DNA of 64,000 nt, taken from Burhinus oedicnemus. Taxonomy: Eukaryota; Chordata; Aves; Charadriiformes; Burhinidae. The notes under the pieces were generated by a model that had not been told where the DNA came from, ran no database searches, and saw only the letters and a list, made by a program, of their open reading frames with translations. A program made the position numbers and the translations under genes. Shown here piece after piece: positions 1 to 11,699 of the stretch; the stretch's first letter is position 1; the number at the start of each line of letters is the position of its first letter. The DNA is taken from NCBI GenBank assembly GCA_008921705.1, contig VFFE01006811.1, positions 105,184-169,183 of the forward strand, in the 5' to 3' direction.

Positions 1-393
1 GTCTAAAAATATCAGCCAGCTTTTTATTTGTGAAACTTTATCTCCTGTCCTTGCTTTGCTCTGCCTTGACATTCAGTATAATTATTTTTCCAGCAGGTGG
101 AATTGTCCTTATTTAAATAAACTGAATCTAACGCTGTAGTCTGCCTTAGCCAAAACTCAGGTTCTGTTGGTTCATACTAACAGGCAGAGAACTCCTTTTG
201 TGCCAGCACAGAAGACCGCTGGAGAAAACCATTTTCAGATGTACAAAGAAAAAACAGAAGTGCTGTACCTCCTTCACATTATCATATATTATGGCTTCAG
301 CTGGAAGAGTTTTCTAACACAGATCTTTCTGTAGTGTTGTTTTTGTTTCACAAAATTGTATAACAAGAGTAATGTGATATCTCTGTCTTCCAG
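1..393 (+). other. SEMA3C: 3' end of the intron upstream of the SEMA3C start-codon exon
   Basis: This is AT-rich noncoding sequence ending in a pyrimidine-rich tract and CAG at 391-393, directly before the exon that carries the start codon. In SEMA3C the first exon is untranslated and the start codon lies in the second, so this should be the tail of intron 1. The promoter and first exon must lie to the left of the window. I see no repeat and no other gene here. The assignment as an intron follows from the splice site and the homology of the next exon. Confidence 0.8.
381..393 (+). promoter_or_regulatory. SEMA3C: 3' splice site (acceptor) of the SEMA3C start-codon exon
   Basis: CTCTGTCTTCCAG is a short pyrimidine tract ending in CAG. 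It precedes an exon whose coding part matches the SEMA3C N-terminus, which fixes this AG as the likely junction. No other AG lies between the tract and the ATG in a better context. Confidence 0.75.
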
Positions 394-534
394 GTTTCAT
401 TTCTTGGATATTAAGTTGCAAATCTGAAGAGATGGCATTTCTTGCACTGCACTTGTTGATTGGGATATTTATTTACTTTAGCAGTGTAAAAGGATCTTCC
501 CAGCCTCAAGCAAGGGTGTTTTTAACATTCAATG
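394..534 (+). CDS. SEMA3C: SEMA3C first coding exon: 5' UTR end, start codon and signal peptide (partial gene)
   Basis: The exon has 38 bases of 5' UTR (394-431) and 103 coding bases (432-534): 34 complete codons plus the first base of codon 35. The peptide starts MAFLALHLLIGIFIYF, a hydrophobic signal sequence for secretion, with cleavage likely near VKG/SS. It continues SSQPQARV then FLTFN, matching the start of the mature human SEMA3C chain (recalled as GSSQPQARVYLTFDE); the sema domain begins in the next exons. Human SEMA3C is about 751 residues, so only about 5% is here. It is a secreted guidance ligand acting through neuropilin-1/2 and plexins such as plexin-D1, needed for cardiac neural crest migration and outflow tract septation. 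The ATG has G at -3 and G at +4, a strong context, and is the only ATG upstream in the exon. The donor leaves phase 1, as expected for a following GAA/GAG Glu codon. The signal peptide differs from human more than the mature part, which is normal. Confidence 0.9.
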
Positions 535-540
535 GTAAGA
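535..540 (+). promoter_or_regulatory. SEMA3C: 5' splice site (donor) after the SEMA3C start-codon exon
   Basis: The junction reads AATG|GTAAGA, a near-consensus U1 site. It ends homology to SEMA3C exactly after Asn34 plus one base, where the human protein continues with Glu. This confirms a phase 1 intron on the + strand. Confidence 0.85.
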
Positions 541-2577
541 AATAAGATAAATGTTCTTAAGCAAATGTTAAGATTGAACATTTTCTTCTTTTCCTTAAAT
601 TCAATAACTGAATAGAAATTGGCTTTTTGATCTGCATCCACAATAATTATTTTTGGTTTGTGTTGCTGAGGTAGCTGTCAACCTAAATTTCATTTTTATC
701 TGAAGTTCATTGCTATAGGTACATAATTAATAATACCTTCTGTTGATTTTGAGAGTTATTATGGCTTACTAACAACTAAATGTTTTATTTCTTACCCTTA
801 ATTTTGTTTGGGAAAGATGATAGCACATGACATGTAGTGGAAGTTATTAATGATTTGAGTTGCTTTCACTTGGTGCCCAACGGATACACTTTATACTCTG
901 AAAATCAGGCTGCCTGAAGGTTTACTAAGGTAGTTAGCAAGGCATGGAGTCCTTTGACAAAATATCTTTCCTCGTGCACTTTGTACAATGTGTCGGATGT
1001 ACAGAGCATGTAGCAGTCACTGATGTCTGCATACTGTAAGTCGGCAATCAAAATTATTCTGTTCAAAAGAAAGGTGCTTTTACTTCTGCAGTGATGAGCA
1101 GTGTTGTAGTGCTGCAATTACCCCAGTATTACTTTAACAGTAAGGTAGCTTATTATTCTAGTATTAATCCCTGTCTTAAATACTGATTTTAGCCACCACT
1201 TCAGAATACGTATTCTTTGGGCTTACAAGTTCTGTTAAATTTGAGCAGAAATTCTCCACCTCATATACAGGGGCTGTAGCTGTCTTCAGCCCTCTGCCTT
1301 TTCTGCGGTTGTCTTTGAGGCACGAGGGCTCGCTGCTCCCTGCACCGGTGCTGTCTGCTTTAGGATGGTTTTATGGTTCGTGGCTGCAGAGGTGCCCTGC
1401 AACTGCCGTGTCCTGCCATGGGAATGTTCTGTGTGCTCTGAAGTCTTTAAAAAATCACTTTAAAGGTAATAATAGCTAGTAACTATTTCAAACTGCTGTT
1501 CACAGCCATGACCATAACTGTGTGCTCTTGAGTCTGAGAGACATCCAGAAGGAGACATGCCGAGTTAGACCTGCTACAAATATCAAAAGGCAGACTGAAC
1601 AATTACAAGATCTTGTATATTGGGGAGTATAGGGCCCTAAACTCACGAGTGTGATACTTCATAGGTGTAAATTGGCATTGTTCCAGTAAAAGCAGGAGTA
1701 AAAACTGCATTCCAAGAGGGAACTGCCAAATGCAGAAGTAGGTGGGAATTTCTTTTCCTTGCTTAAGTAACACTGACTTAACGTAGATGGTACTGATTCT
1801 ACACAACTCAATGCAGAAGCAAGTTTGGCTGTGGTTGTTACTTGCAGGTTTGTCACAGTTACGCAAAACAGGCTGATTCAGATTTCCACATCGTGTCCAT
1901 GGTGGCCTTGAATGTAATCTAGGCTTCCCCTCATCTCTGGTATGAGCATGAAGTAGGAAGAGTTCAGGTTTTGCAGTATTGAACCTTGTGAGTGGGAAAG
2001 AATTATAACAAGGGGCAAATGGTTTTAACCTGGGCTCAAGAGATTTGTGTTTTGTTCCTTGGCTCATCGCAGGTATCCTGCAAGTCTGAAACACAGAACC
2101 ACCCATGGGGCAAAACCACCCAAACCTGGGGATTTAGAAAAAAAATAATGGCTGGGTGAATTGAAACCTTAGTTTCTCTGTCCCTGCCTGAAAGGAGGTT
2201 GTCCCTCCTTCCTTTAAAAGGGGTTATGACAGCTTTATGTCACAGCCACCCCTTCCTCTGGTGAGACTCTTGAGCCCCAAGAGCTCTGCCACCCCGCAGC
2301 AGCCCTGGGGACACAGCCTCAGCTTCTGGTTCCTGACTGTAACCCTGCCGGGCTGCCGTGACTGCAGCTCGCTTCCCCAGTCTCAGGTACCGTAGTCGCA
2401 TGTCTTGTGTCCTCGCCGTGATTTTTAAAGTGATGCTTTGAATGGGTAAAACTTAGAGTGTCTAGCCTCAGTAAAAGTTTGGGGAAAATACATGTTACCA
2501 GAGCCTTGCAATACTACCTGATTCTCTTAAAATGGACGTTTTACTTTCTCTAATACTTATCTCAACCTTCAACCTTT
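541..2577. other. Intron block with possible old-repeat sequence, no gene
   Basis: No coding exon is recognisable. A 167-codon open frame on the - strand (1603-2106) has no family resemblance and no supporting splice sites. The stretch around 1655-1720 (GGTGTAAATTGGCAT and following) resembles an old unclassified amniote repeat that carries a 'GGTGTAAATYGGCAT' motif; this is a weak recollection. GC rises at 2216-2420 with scattered CpG but I cannot name an element there. Confidence 0.4.
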
Positions 2578-2592
2578 AAAAAAAAAAAAAAA
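2578..2592 (+). repeat. Poly(A) run, 15 bases
   Basis: A pure run of A follows AACCTTT. It is not preceded by any recognisable retroposon or processed gene copy, so it is best read as a mononucleotide repeat. Confidence 0.9.
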
Positions 2593-5191
2593 GTTGCGTT
2601 TTAAAGTCGTTGATTTTTAATGGATCTTTCAAAGTCATAAAAGTAAGAAATTAATTATGCATATAATATGACAAGTAATGTCTGAAATAAAGGGCTGAGC
2701 TTTTCATACAATATAAAACCAGTAATTTTATTTTTAAGCCTGATTTCCAGATGGTAAGACACAGCTTTCATTATGTGAAAAGAGTTTGCAGGTGGTTGTG
2801 TATAACAAGGTAATGGCCCCACCTGTGGTATGAATCTGTTCTAGAAATCTTAATTTATTTACATGGATACAGATATAAGAGAAAAAGGTGAAACTTTCTA
2901 TTGTTCTGTTGCCAAGTGTGATAACATACTCTTTCTGCATGAGTTGCTTCGTAGTTTATTGTTTTTAAATCATGTAGAAATATCAAGTTATTGGCTGTCT
3001 CTATGCCCTGAGAAGTTGTCAGTTTTTATGGAGAATTGTCACTCTTTTAAAGTGCATAATTTGAAAATAAAACTATAATTAGGACTCCTTATGTTTTAAA
3101 TGACATTGCACAATAAATACAAGTCATTCAAGCTTAGGATACTTGCATGATATTTTTCAAGTTCTGAATTGGATTTGGCTTGGTTTCTATAATTACATTG
3201 CATAAGTTTTGGGGGTAGAATGTATACAGGAGGAGAAAATGAGTGATGCTTTTCAAAGCTAACCTGCTCCTTCAGGACCAAGTCAATTGAGCTTATTCAC
3301 ATCACAGTGTTTCTCATGGGAAAATCCAGCAAGTATCTTGACCTATTCTGTCGTTCATCAGGAAAGATAAAAATGCGAATCATTTGAATCACGGGCTGCT
3401 TTTCTCTTTGCCGTCTACTTCATTAAGAATCAAATGTAATTAAAAAGTAAGCCTGGGTAATACCTCAAGAGCCTGATAATAGGGATTTTGCAATTAACTT
3501 CAATGGATGAAGGACTGCAACCCTAATTTCTATTTTTGAAATCAAAAGCCTGGCCCCTTGTCTAATTAAAATGTAGTTCATGACTTAGCTGAGATTGTTA
3601 AATGTGCGTCTGACGTGAGTGTGGAACTTACTGCTACCTGCGCCCTGAGTGTCTTGAAAATTGCAGTGTCGTGCAGAACCCCGAGGCCTGATTTCCATTG
3701 CTTTGTACCTTGTACAGACATTTACTTGGATGAAAGAAAAAGCCAGGCTGGAGCTGAACTGCGTGCTTTGCACAGGTATACGTGGTTATCCACGGCACTA
3801 GGCCGATGGAGAATCAGGCAAAGGGGTTCTCGGTTTGCTTGGAGTGATTTGTCATAACCTAATTATCCTGTTCAACTGTGATGGCTCAGACTGTCAGTAT
3901 TTGTACAACATCTGCGCTTGAAGAGCTGCCGCAGTTGACGAAAGACGGCTCCAGCTTTTTCTGATTCTGAAATGGCAAAGATGTGGAGCCTGTGGTGCAG
4001 AAGCTGCAGCGGTGTTGGGGAATCATCTGCTGTGTTACCGTGGAGCACGCAAGGACGAGGGAACCTGGGATGGGGAAGCAAAGGACTTGACACGTCTCCC
4101 TGCACTATTAGTATACCATCCCCCCCTCCTTTTACCTCTTCCGGCTCCTTGTCCCCAGAATAGACCTTCCTTAATCTACTTAAGTCACCCATCATAATTT
4201 AAAGCACCATAGTTTATTTTCTCCCCATAGCAAAAGACTTAGCTTATCTGTTTATGAACTATCCAGTATAGCGCCTGCTGTTTCTCAAGCTACATGCTTT
4301 CTTCCTTGTTACTGCCTGTTCCTGAACAGCTAATTGGGAGCTGTATCCTCCAGTCTTTACATGGACAAAACCTTTCTCAAATCAGTGGGAGTATTATCAA
4401 AATAAGAAAGGAGTTATTAGACTGCAGGATAGCATCAGACTTTCATTTCATCCAACTCATGTTTACATTTTGGGTTTTGTTTCAACCCTAAAATGTTGGG
4501 CCATACCATTTTAACATCAGATTCTGAATTAGTCAAAGCAGTTCCAGTACTTATTTTTGAAATTACACTCACACAGATCTTCTTTGAGCTTTGAATTCAT
4601 ATGGAGATGCACAACCAAGTGATAATTTCACAATTTACTGGGAACATTTCATGCATTCCTACCCAAAATGTCTGGTCAAGCAGATATTTCCCATGCAGAT
4701 TCTCCCATTGTCTCCAGTGAAAATTCCATATGAGAAGTGGATCAAGGCTAATTTGCAGACGGTTTTGTTCCTCTTTTTGTCATAAAATTACTAGAACACG
4801 TAAAGCACTTTTAAGAAAGTATCAGTCAGCTTCATTAATGACAATTAAAAAGCATAAAATGTCACCAGAGCAACAGCAGCACTTATTCAACTGTCAACAT
4901 ATTTTAAAAGATTTAATGCAACCCCTGTGGTTACCCTCAAGGAAAAATAAAGGAACTGAGAACCATTTTCTTTGAGCTCTTGAGCAACAGCAGTACAACT
5001 TGTTTTTAAACAATCCCTCATTGTAATGTTAATGTTACCACAGTTAATAAAAAGTTCATTTATTATTTGGGGGACTTTGTGCTGATGACAGTCTAGTAGG
5101 CAACAGTTTATGCTCAAATAGTTGATTGGATCTTTGGTGGTGTCCATGGAATGAAAGCTACTTGCAAAATGAAGTAGAGGTAAAGTATTTT
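2593..5191. other. Intron block, no gene or classified repeat seen
   Basis: AT-rich sequence with only chance-length ORFs. A short piece at about 3495-3530 (TTAACTTCAATGGATGAAGG) resembles the 'TTGACTTCAATGGG' core of old amniote interspersed repeats, too weak to annotate alone. Nothing else stands out. Confidence 0.4.
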
Positions 5192-5242
5192 AAGAAAAAA
5201 AAGAAAAAAAAAAAAAAAGGGGGGGGGGAGAAAAGAAAAAGA
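5192..5242 (+). repeat. Homopurine A-rich tract with an internal G10 run
   Basis: Fifty-one consecutive purines: A-rich sequence broken by single G, then ten consecutive G at 5219-5228, then AGAAAAG-type sequence. The junction of poly(A) and poly(G) is unusual compared with the other A-rich tracts here. Such tracts can be polymorphic in length and can form triplex-type DNA. It is also a place where sequencing slippage is likely. Confidence 0.9.
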
Positions 5243-5245
5243 CAG

Positions 5246-7668
5246 AAGAGAGCACTGTGGTTTTATTTTTGTTTTATTTTTGTTTATATGCAAAACATAC
5301 AGAAATGTCTTGAGTGTTTATATAGTTGCATAATTTTCAGCAAACTGTGAGTCAGATTTTCTCAAAAGTAACTGATTTGTGGCTTTCACAGCTTCATGGA
5401 TCTTAAATAATACTAATTTATAAAGTGTTGAACACTAACCATGTGAAAATTCTTCCCCTTCAATTGTCTCACACTCGAGATCTAAAACTTAACTCGTTTA
5501 TGAATACTGTCAACTAAAAATAAAATTCTTTCTTATCTTTAGTAGTGAAGTTGGTATTTTTACATTTGGTCAAGTTGGCAACTTCGATTGTTCTCAAAGA
5601 CAAATACCTAACTTACAAACTGAAGTCTTTGGGGGTAATTTTTAGACTTTATCTTCTCTGTATTTGGATTTTTTTTTCTTGCTTTGTCTTTTTTTTTTTC
5701 CTCAGTTGTTAACAGAGACATCATGCAATAAATCTTACTTGTATAGAAATTGAATTACTTGAATAGGCTGTGAGTTAAATGTAATAAAACAAAAATTTCA
5801 AACACATATTAAAAGAAGCATTATGTAAAAACGTCAGTATTCTTTCTAAAGTTCCACAGGTAGAGGTCCCACATGCCAAATGATATTGAACCTGCTTATT
5901 TTCACACTCACTCTTGTTCGGTGGCAGTGTCACTGACTTGACTTCACTGTCATTATTGTTGACGTGAGTGTAAGGGAGAGGAGAATTTCATGTATTGTTT
6001 CTGTATTTAAAGTTAGATTGTGCCATGTGCTGTGACTTCAGTTATGAAAACAACCATGCAACAAAGCTGAAGTCACAGGCAATGTTTGGTCCAGTTCTTT
6101 GTTCTCTGAAGTTACTACAAGAGGTACCCTTGTAGGAAAGCACAAATAGTCTTCAAGGCAGTTAATTATCAGACCGCAAAGTCAGGGGAAAAGCTTATAA
6201 ATTTAATCCTACTCTTGGATGAACAACTCATCCAAATTTTACAAAGTTTGAGAAGACTTGAGTGTTTTTTGCACAATAAAAAGTAGATCTGTTATCTGTT
6301 TTCTAAGAGATGACTAACCTCCTTCAATTTCTTTCTGTTCCTCAACTCAGTCAATTTGACCTGTATGTGAACCATCTCTTTTTTTTACTTTATTATGGTA
6401 TGGAAAAATCAAACTTTATCTTAGAACATTTTGACATATTCGACACATCTTAGCTTTCTCTACTTGTCATAGAAGAAAGCAGCTTATCTTGGCCAATTCC
6501 ACTGCGCTCTCATCACAATTCTCCCTTGTGTTGCCTGTCCAAGGCAAATGCTCAAGTCCCTACATGGGCAGTTATATTGCCATTATTGTACAATACATCT
6601 TCTTTTATGTTTAAAAAAATGCAATGAGAGAGAAATGGCATAGAGATTTCTAAAACCCTATCTTTTTCAGAACTCTTTGAGTACCAGTAACAAGAGCTCC
6701 TCTGTGAGCTGTTTCCATACTGGATGAGTTCACGGTGCACTTTGATATGTGGTGCTGCACAAGCCTTTATGTGTATCAGATGTAATTAGTGACGTGACTC
6801 ACAGTAATTACTCATTTTATTGAAGTGCGTTGACTGAGATCCTGCCATGAATAAATACATAGACCGAGACCTTATCCTGTCATTTGAACCAGCTGTTTCC
6901 TCAACATATGTATTTTGTTCTTTTTGGTGCTGACTTTTCAGTGTTCTCAATAACACCCCTTAATAAAAAGACTAGGCACTCTTTCTCAAGGAAGGGCCTT
7001 TGTCATAGGGACGCAGTTTGCTGGTTCATGGTGTGCCTTCTCATCTCATCTTACATTCAGACGGCAATGGCTGCAGCAGACACCAGGTTAACAGGAGGCT
7101 GTGTGTTTTCCCCTCTTCATCCGATTACAGAGTTGGGGTCTCAGGGATGCAAGTGAGGAGTGACAGATACTCCATTACCTGTGTGAATCACTGTCATGTT
7201 GGATCTTCTGTCTTACTGTGAAGTGTGCAAATCAAGATAAGTGCATATTTCCAATAATGAAGTGAATGATGGTGATTAATGGAGGGTTTTCACGGTCTGT
7301 GCTTCCTCCCTTCCCTTCATACTTCCATCCTTAATTATGAAAACTTGGTACAATTACATTTGCATCATTACTTCATTCACCATTGACATAGCTTCTTCCT
7401 GGAAGCAGAAATCCTGCTTACTGGTTTACTGAAGCTAAGACTCTGGTATCACAGCAGAGGGAAGATAAGGAGTGATAGCTTTGCCTCTCCTGTGAAACCA
7501 CCCTGGAGCGGGGACAATCATGCCCCTCAGAGAATTTAGTTTTTCTTCTTATCCTTATGGATATAAGGCTAACTATCTCTCCTTGAAGGAAAGTCTCTTG
7601 CTTCTTGTGTGAATAAGGTTGATGGAGGTTATGTTTCCTGTCCCTTTGTACAGCAGCTAGTATTTGGG
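5246..7668. other. Intron block with one regulatory-like motif cluster, no gene
   Basis: No exon or transposon is recognisable. The notable part is the motif cluster near 6783-6810, listed separately. The remaining sequence is AT-rich with scattered TGACGTGAG-type words (for example near 5960). Confidence 0.4.
6783..6810. promoter_or_regulatory. Candidate composite site: TAATTA, CRE-like/AP-1, TAATTA
   Basis: Two homeodomain-type TAATTA words (6783-6788 and 6805-6810) flank an overlapping CRE-like TGACGTGA (6790-6797) and a perfect AP-1 TGACTCA (6795-6801). Four motifs in 28 bases of AT-rich intron is denser than its surroundings. That it is an enhancer is inference; each motif alone is common by chance. 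Confidence 0.25.
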
Positions 7669-7925
7669 ATTTTAAGATGAAAGAGGGTAGATTTAGATTA
7701 GGTATTAGGAAAAATTCCTTACTGTGAGGGCGGTGAGACACTGGCACAGGTTGCCCAGGGAAGCTGTGGCTGCCCCATCCCTGGAAGTGTTCAAGGCCAG
7801 GTTGGATGGGGCTTTGAGCAACCAGGTCTAGTGGAAGGTGACCCTGACCATGGCAGGGGTTATGGAACTAGATGATCTTTAAGGTCCCTTCCAACTCTAA
7901 CCATTCTATGACTCTCTGATTCTAT
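7669..7925 (+). mobile_element. CR1 LINE retroposon, 3' end fragment
   Basis: The sequence carries the diagnostic bird CR1 3' region: TTGCCCAGGGAAGCTGTGG, then CCATCCCTGGAAGTGTTCAA, GGCCAGGTTGGATGGGGCTT, and finally GGTCCCTTCCAACTCTAACC. It ends with the CR1 tail words ATTCTATG and GATTCTAT rather than a poly(A). Only the last ~255 bases remain, the usual 5' truncation of a CR1 insertion. It is the best-preserved and so probably the youngest repeat in the window. The left edge is approximate. Confidence 0.95.
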
Positions 7926-10900
7926 ATTCCCAACTGCTACTCTCACCCAGCAAATCATTTATGCAAAAGTGAGTACTACAAAGACTCCTCGATTACCACA
8001 CTTAATACCCCAGATTATACCTAGATTATTTTCAGAAAAACAGCATAAATATTTTTAAGTAATGACCTTACAATAATTATTTTATATTCCAAGACAGTGA
8101 TACAAACAGGAGACAACATTTTGAAGAAATATCCTGCTGCCATCTTACATCTTAACTACAAGAAACTGTAGCCCCTGGTATTTCATCACTATCTGAAAAA
8201 AACCCCCTTTTTTCTGGAACCTCCCATCAAACCATCTTGATAGAAAAATCTCTGGAACAGCATTTCACCAGTACGCAACTCCAGTGAGTTCGATCAGGCA
8301 GTGCCAATAAATGCAGGATCTATTAGGAACTCTGTGTGGTGTTAGGGAGAGAAAGTGAATTTCAGACCTGGTGTCTGAATGCCCTCAAATCAACACTAGC
8401 TTAGAGTTCGGTCTGTGAGCACCCTTCAGGGTTGAGCTCTTAATTCTTGATTTGGCCAATTCTTAATTTGGCCACCATCTCAGGAGTGTGATGTGACATT
8501 TTTAATGCCATCAGTAACCCTGGGGAAGGAAGAATGGTTTTGGTTTTTATTTGGGGGCTGTAGGTAAATGCTTCATATAAAACACACCCTATTTTTATGT
8601 GAAGTTTTTACTTCTAGTACAAATATCAACTGCAAATATGATTTTGTGAAATGCAACATTTAGAAATAGTTTGGAATGAATACCCAGACTTTTGAACTGT
8701 TCTGCTTAATCTTACTCACTGCTCTGGGATAAATGATTGCTTCACCAAAATTATCTTCTAGAATGTGGATGAGGAGACATCGCAATCACCCTAGATTGCC
8801 AAGTTGCTTAATGGAAAAAAAATGTGTCTTGGCAGTTAATTTTATTGTAAAAAACAAAACCAAAATGCCAAAGAACCCAAACTCAAACCAACAAAATTAA
8901 GCTGAAGCCAAATTTTTTAATTAAAGGCATCACTTTCAGCCATTAAGATGGTCAGACTGACATTCTGAAATGAAGAAAAAGAACTTTGCTTTAGAGTTAC
9001 ACAGTAAATCTGTGACGTATTAAAATTCACTTTCAACTATCTATTGTCTCAGCTATTGTCTCTTTTTAGTATTTCCTTTGCAATTTCATAGTTCCTATAT
9101 TGCTTTACAAATGCAACTGAAAAAAATCGAAGTCTTGTAAATCCTTCCCTGAGAGTAACAGGCTTTCTCAGTCACCTGTTTTTCTGATCATTTGTTGTAG
9201 TTTCTTAGAATTTTTTTTCTTTTGCTTATTACCATTTCCCATTCTTAATGAAAAATACATTTGCTTTTAAAAGCTTCAAGTTATGCGGAATAAATCAATT
9301 TCTGTCAGCTCAGAATCAATTAAATTGGGCAAATATTTGGCTTCTTTTAACATCTGTATAAATCAGGCTATATCTTTCAGTCTCCCAGTTTAAAGGAGCC
9401 GCAGAGTTAGATTTACAGGGATAAGGGAAATATGTGAGGCAAGTGTCTGATTGCTCATTCAGTTCAATGGCTGGGAATGCCAAGGTTCGTTTTCTTGCCT
9501 TCTCATGTAACAGACCAAGAATGCAAAGTTTTGAAGAGCAGGAGGAGAAGATAATTATCAGGGTATACATGCACAGAAAAATTAATAGTGTAACAGGAAT
9601 CAAAGAGGGAAAGATAGTAGGATAGATGTATTCATAATCCTGCACTAAATTATTTTTAATGCAAAAAGGCACGTGTATTCAAAACACTGTGACATACATA
9701 CATCAGTATGTACGCCTGCGCTTTCTGCTTTTTGATCCCAAAGATTTTACAAGGTGTGAACCCAAAACTGGTACAGAAACTCCTTGAAAACAATTACTGA
9801 TCTCAGATGACAACAAGAGTGGAGTTTCCTTATCCTCTACTGATCCACAGCCACCCGGGGAACGAAAGATGGTGTTTTCCGTGGGGCAAATGCACTGTCA
9901 CACACTTCTCTGGCCTTTCTGGTGCATTTCAATGGCACAGGATAGTTCGTAACACATTTAGTTTCTACAGTTCTTAGAAATTCCTCCTTGTCCGAAATAA
10001 GCAGCCTGCATGCCTGTTGTTGCAGTTTTCTGAGATAGTCTCTGTGTTAATATGTTGAGTGCTCTTACAAGGCACCAGATCAAATTAGCATACAAAAATG
10101 GGAGCACTTGCATCTTCCAAATGGCACTTTCTGTTTTTTTAATATCAACCAATTAAGATGTTATTTTCAAGGAGAGGCTTGGCATTGTTTCAAAAATTTA
10201 CTTTTGGAAGCCTGAAAAGGATTAAGTTGGCATGGAAAGCTGATTCTGGGCTTGGACTTTTCGATGGCTTCAACATGAACACAGCTGGAATTTTTTAAGC
10301 TGATTCGGCTAAAAACCCACTTCCTGCCACTGCTGAAAATAATGCACCATCATTTTATTTTTTTTTCCTAAAGCAGACAAACCTACAGCAGAGACAAAAG
10401 AGTTTAAAGCCCCCATGAGGTGTTTTATTGTGGTTTGCATTAGTGAAATAAAGCTGTGCATACATGGCTATAAAATATGAAAATTAATATGCCTGTAAAG
10501 CCATTACCTCTGATTTAATAACTTATCATCTTTACAACTTTGATAAGTCCCTTTAAAATGAGAAGGATGTCAGCCATTCATTTCTCCAGTAGAAACCTTG
10601 TTTTTCTTACAGATAGTTGCAAATGTAAGACTTTTTCAAACATAATTTTCAAAAGTAGAGTAGGAGAAGAATCAAATGTCAGTGATTTCTATTTCATTGG
10701 ATGATTCTTCAAACTCCCTCTCAACTGTTTCCTGATCTCAGGTAAATGTGTTCTTAAGGTCACACAGGCAGCTGAAAAAGTCTGTTCCTGAAGTGGCAAA
10801 ACTGCATAAAATTGCAAAAAAAAAAAAATTTAGAGTTTCAGGTGTGGTCAGGTATACCACTATCTGCACTAACAGTGTTCAGAAAGTCAAGGAAGGAGAA

Positions 10901-11630
10901 GACTTACAAACTTGGCCAGCATGGTTTGGCCCACCAGCCAGGTCTGACAAACAACAGGCTTTTGTCTGGTCCCGTCTTTTCCTTTGCTTGCACGGTATGT
11001 GCTTCCCCAGCTGATGAATTCTTCCTCCCACCCCAGCACCCTGAAGATGAGCAGTGAGTTCATGAAGCACTAGCATGGTGCTTACAGAAGAGAAAGAACA
11101 TGAGTCTTGCTGCATTTGTGTGTACATATGTGACTGGACTGCTGCTGTGTCCACTTCAATAAAAGCAGGTACTGAGGGAGAGGGGCAAGCGCAGGCATTC
11201 GGCATCTCCCCGGCAGCTGGGGAGAGCAGACCACCCTGTCGCAGGAGCTCTGAAGAGGGTTTTATAGAGGAAGGTTGTGGCAGCTGAATCAATACTGGGG
11301 CAGGTTTCATACCTACTGCGGTAATTTACATACAAGTGTCTAGGGGGGTGGTGATCTAATAGAATTAAATATTTAAAAAAAAAAAAAAACAAAACACCAG
11401 CCTTTCTTGAGTTGGATTTGTTTGCAGATACAGGAATCTGCCACAGATGATGACTTAATTTCCATTTGCTATTTCAAAAGAAGATACATTTCATTCCAGA
11501 TTCTCAGGTTGTCATTGCCAAAGAACTTTCCCTCATACGAGCGCTCCAGATACATCCAACACTGCTGTACAGTGATGAGTTCCCTCTCCATTATTATTAT
11601 ATTTGTGCATATATATTGAGTGGTTTTTAA
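7926..11630. other. Intron block with one enhancer-like stretch, no gene
   Basis: Positions 8440-8470 contain a short imperfect tandem duplication (AATTCTTGATTTGGCC then AATTCTTAATTTGGCC). The stretch 10160-10560 looks enhancer-like and is listed separately. A candidate CAG|GTAAAT junction lies at 10741/10742. A 15-base poly(A) run lies near 11374-11388. ORFs near 10750-11310 overlap on both strands and resemble no known protein. Confidence 0.4.
10380..10560. promoter_or_regulatory. Candidate intronic enhancer with mirrored GATA pair and TCF/LEF motif
   Basis: CTTATCA (10522-10528) and its exact reverse complement TGATAAG (10541-10547) form a mirrored pair of GATA sites 12 bases apart. The second overlaps a TCF/LEF core CTTTGAT (10538-10544). 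About 100 bases upstream are a RUNX-type TGTGGTTT (10429-10436) and an overlapping octamer-half TTTGCAT (10434-10440). GATA6 is known to regulate Sema3c in cardiac neural crest and smooth muscle. Whether this element takes part is inference. Confidence 0.3.
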
Positions 11631-11696
11631 TTGGTATTGGTATTTTGGTTTTGCTCTTGGTCCTGGTCCTGATACTGGTATTGGTATTGGTATTGG
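11631..11696 (+). repeat. Imperfect TTGGTA hexanucleotide array
   Basis: TTGGTATTGGTATTTTGG, then TTGCTCTTGGTCCTGGTCC, then a purer TATTGGTATTGGTATTGGA. The two outer parts are near-perfect hexamer repeats, with a diverged middle in which TTGGTA has changed to TCCTGG-like units. It is an old minisatellite-like array with no coding role that I can see. Confidence 0.85.
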
Positions 11697-11699
11697 AGC

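Noticed and set aside
1603..2106. 167-codon minus-strand frame as a gene
   Set aside because: No known family, no splice signals; part overlaps possible old-repeat sequence.
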